The translations under genes were made by a program, and so were the position numbers. The notes below the pieces were generated by a model. The model saw only the letters and a program-made list of their open reading frames with translations. It did not search any database and had not been told where the DNA came from. 8,453 nucleotides of DNA from Lentisphaeria bacterium. Its GTDB lineage: Bacteria; Verrucomicrobiota; Lentisphaeria; JABSQK01; UBA12247. Of this stretch, positions 7,014 to 8,453 are shown piece by piece. The stretch spans positions 1 to 8,453 of the forward strand of contig DMTJ01000478.1 of NCBI GenBank assembly GCA_003477185.1, read 5' to 3'. Position 1 is the first letter of the stretch, and the number at the start of each line of letters is the position of its first letter.

Positions 7014-7832
7014 CTAGCGCTTATCGCCGAATTCCCGCTCGAAGAGTTCGCGCATGTTGGCTGCCTCCATATGTTCTTCCACGGTACGTGGCCCTGCCTC
7101 CGGCGCGCTGCTGCGCGCCCCCTCTAGGATCGCCTCGACGTCGGCAGGCGCCAAGGTTTCGCCAGTGGCAGCCTCGCTTTCGGCCAGACGGCCCAGGCGT
7201 CGCAAGGCCGCTGCCAAAGCGTCACTCTCTTGCGTCAGGCGCAGCTCATTCTTGTCATTCGCTGCTACAAGACTCTCAACTTCGGCCAACTCCTTGAGCA
7301 GGGCGTGCGCTTCGGGGTGTGCGACAAGCGTCTCGTAGTCGGCATGCCCGAGGGCACGAATGTCCTCGTGCAAGGCGCGGGATTGGTCAGCAAGTGACCG
7401 TCGTAGCTCCGTCCCGGCGTCCAGGCGACGCTCCAGCTCGGCCAACTTCCGCTCCAGATCGCGCAGAGTCCCTGCAGTCCCGCCTGACGGGCCGAAGAGC
7501 GCGCCCAGTTGGGGCAACACGGGAACGCCTAAAACGAGTGCTATTGAGAGCAGCACCAGAGCCGTCACCAAGCTGCGACGTTTCGGGTGGAAGAGGGTGA
7601 CCAGAACTGGCAGCAGGCAGGCCAGAGCAATGCCTAGCCGCAGACCGCTACTCCACCCTAGATACCCCGCCAGGGCGATGCCCCAGATTACACCGGCGAG
7701 GACCGTGAAGCCACATCCCAAAGGCCGTGCCTTGCCTGTGCCTGTCTCGTCTCCGGGACGGATAAAACTGAAAATGGCGTAGAGTAAGAGAAACCCGCCA
7801 AGTCCGAGCAGAATCGCGCTGCCGAGGCTCAC
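7014..7832 (-). CDS. Membrane protein of unknown function with four N-terminal helices and a coiled-coil tail (272 aa)
   Basis: No family was recognised. Four hydrophobic segments are visible near residues 4-24, 39-60, 63-81 and 87-112, with a Pro/Gly-rich turn after the last. A charged helical region with heptad-like Leu/Ala spacing follows at about 120-220, then a flexible Ala/Glu/Pro-rich part and a final helix containing RTVEEHM (249-255), ending in GDKR. With an even number of helices the N and C termini should share a side; the coiled coil is most likely cytoplasmic (inference). The start is GTG at 7832, overlapping the TGA of the upstream gene as GTGA, with a Shine-Dalgarno GGGAG seven bases before it. 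It is therefore probably translationally coupled to the upstream gene, and the two proteins probably work together. A scaffold or membrane-organising role is possible but not shown. Confidence 0.85.
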   Translation of the reverse strand: MSLGSAILLGLGGFLLLYAIFSFIRPGDETGTGKARPLGCGFTVLAGVIWGIALAGYLGWSSGLRLGIALACLLPVLVTLFHPKRRSLVTALVLLSIALVLGVPVLPQLGALFGPSGGTAGTLRDLERKLAELERRLDAGTELRRSLADQSRALHEDIRALGHADYETLVAHPEAHALLKELAEVESLVAANDKNELRLTQESDALAAALRRLGRLAESEAATGETLAPADVEAILEGARSSAPEAGPRTVEEHMEAANMRELFEREFGDKR

Positions 7833-8453
7833 GGTGCGACTCCCAGAAACTCCAGCGCTTGACGCTTGTCGCCATCTGGATCGGAAACCGCAGGCGTCTG
7901 CATCAGCTCTTCGACGGTGCGAATCGGGGTCTCGCCCAAGGCGCTTTGGTTGCTCCCGAGAACGTCGTGGATCTGATCCAGCAATTCTGTGGTGCTAGCC
8001 GTCAGTTCTTGGACACGGGCAATTTCGATCTTGGCAGGCAACGTCGCCAGGACCGCCTTACTCTTGGCAATTTGGCTGGCCAACTCGAGGGCTTTCGCTT
8101 CTGCCGCAGCAGTGGCCTCGGTGAACTGCTCAAGCGTCTGCTGGTAGCCCTCCTGTTGCAGGAGGATAAGCTGCACTTGCTGGATCAGTTCTGCCCGCTT
8201 GTAGGATTGACCGGATACGCCCACCGGAAAACCGTCCCGTTCTGCTCGCTGAAACGCATCACGAAACTGGACGGCCAGTGCGTCGGCAGCTTCCAGTAGC
8301 GGCTCGGTCTCGGTGCGGCGCGCGGCTAGGTCGTCGCATGCGGTCTGCAGGCTTCGCCGAGTGCCTTGCATCGTATCAAGATCTTGGTCCAACTTCTCGG
8401 CAGCATATTCCAGAAAACCTACTGGGTCTGAAGAACGTGCTTCATCTGTCCAG
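7829..8453 (-). CDS. Helical, coiled-coil-rich protein of unknown function, N terminus beyond the window
   Basis: The frame stays open to the right edge (visible N-terminal end reads WTDEARSSDPVGFLEY), so the gene is partial. A TTG at 8392 could be read as a start, but the in-frame continuation upstream looks like ordinary protein and the TTG has no good Shine-Dalgarno. The visible part is 207 residues, almost all predicted helix, rich in Gln, Glu, Ala and Leu, with no signal peptide or membrane segment in view. The stretch from the DDLAARR segment to about 150 residues further on looks like two or three long amphipathic helices broken near GFPVGVSGQSYKR. Near the C terminus is TPIRTVEELM followed by DGDKR. 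The same RTVEE-x-M and GDKR elements close the next gene. It overlaps that gene by four bases (GTGA). No family was recognised; a vague resemblance to PspA-like helical proteins is too weak to use. Confidence 0.82.
   Translation of the reverse strand, partial: WTDEARSSDPVGFLEYAAEKLDQDLDTMQGTRRSLQTACDDLAARRTETEPLLEAADALAVQFRDAFQRAERDGFPVGVSGQSYKRAELIQQVQLILLQQEGYQQTLEQFTEATAAAEAKALELASQIAKSKAVLATLPAKIEIARVQELTASTTELLDQIHDVLGSNQSALGETPIRTVEELMQTPAVSDPDGDKRQALEFLGVAP
7840..7844 (-). promoter_or_regulatory. Ribosome binding site that supports the GTG start at 7832
   Basis: On the minus strand GGGAG lies seven bases before the GTG, inside the last codons of the upstream gene. It decides the start of the membrane-protein gene, which overlaps the upstream stop by four bases (GTGA). 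Confidence 0.65.

Noticed and set aside
6981..7016. Bidirectional intrinsic terminator between the convergent genes
   Set aside because: Only short imperfect complementarity is present and neither strand has a T run after a stem.
7829..8392. TTG at 8392 as the true start of the helical protein
   Set aside because: The frame continues open to the window edge with protein-like sequence, and no convincing ribosome binding site precedes the TTG.

Overview
The window looks like chromosomal DNA from a member of the Planctomycetes-Verrucomicrobia group, most likely a verrucomicrobium. This is inferred from protein families rather than from a marker gene. A giant secreted multidomain c-type cytochrome carrying DUF1080, DUF6797 and a glucose-dehydrogenase-like propeller, next to a secreted ThuA-like protein, is characteristic of that group. 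There are no RNA genes, transposons or CRISPR arrays.

Layout, left to right. Bases 1-133 are non-coding and hold a cluster of GATCAGTC-type inverted and direct repeats just past the end of the first gene. Bases 134-5812 (minus strand) encode one exported protein of 1892 residues. Its parts, in order, are: signal peptide, DUF1080 (3-keto-disaccharide hydrolase-like), DUF6797-like region, galactose-binding-like beta domain, beta-propeller with a calcium-type loop and a Cys-Cys pair, Ig-like linker, PA14-like domain, and five CXXCH haem-binding segments. Bases 5813-6023 form a 211-base divergent intergenic region. Bases 6024-6983 (plus strand) encode an exported ThuA-like protein of 319 residues. 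Its end faces another minus-strand gene across a 30-base gap that contains a run of nine C.

Bases 7014-8453 (minus strand) hold two translationally coupled genes of unknown function. The upstream one (7829-8453) is largely helical and runs off the right edge of the window. The downstream one (7014-7832) is a membrane protein with four predicted N-terminal membrane helices and a long coiled-coil tail. Both end with the same short motif (RTVEE-x-M) and a nearby GDKR, written in different codons.

Working model (inference): the cytochrome fusion and the ThuA-like protein are a divergently transcribed periplasmic or cell-surface pair acting on carbohydrate. The propeller and haems would oxidise a sugar and carry the electrons away, while the DUF1080 and ThuA-like parts would handle a keto-sugar product. 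The coiled-coil pair is a separate, convergent operon with no visible link to sugar metabolism.
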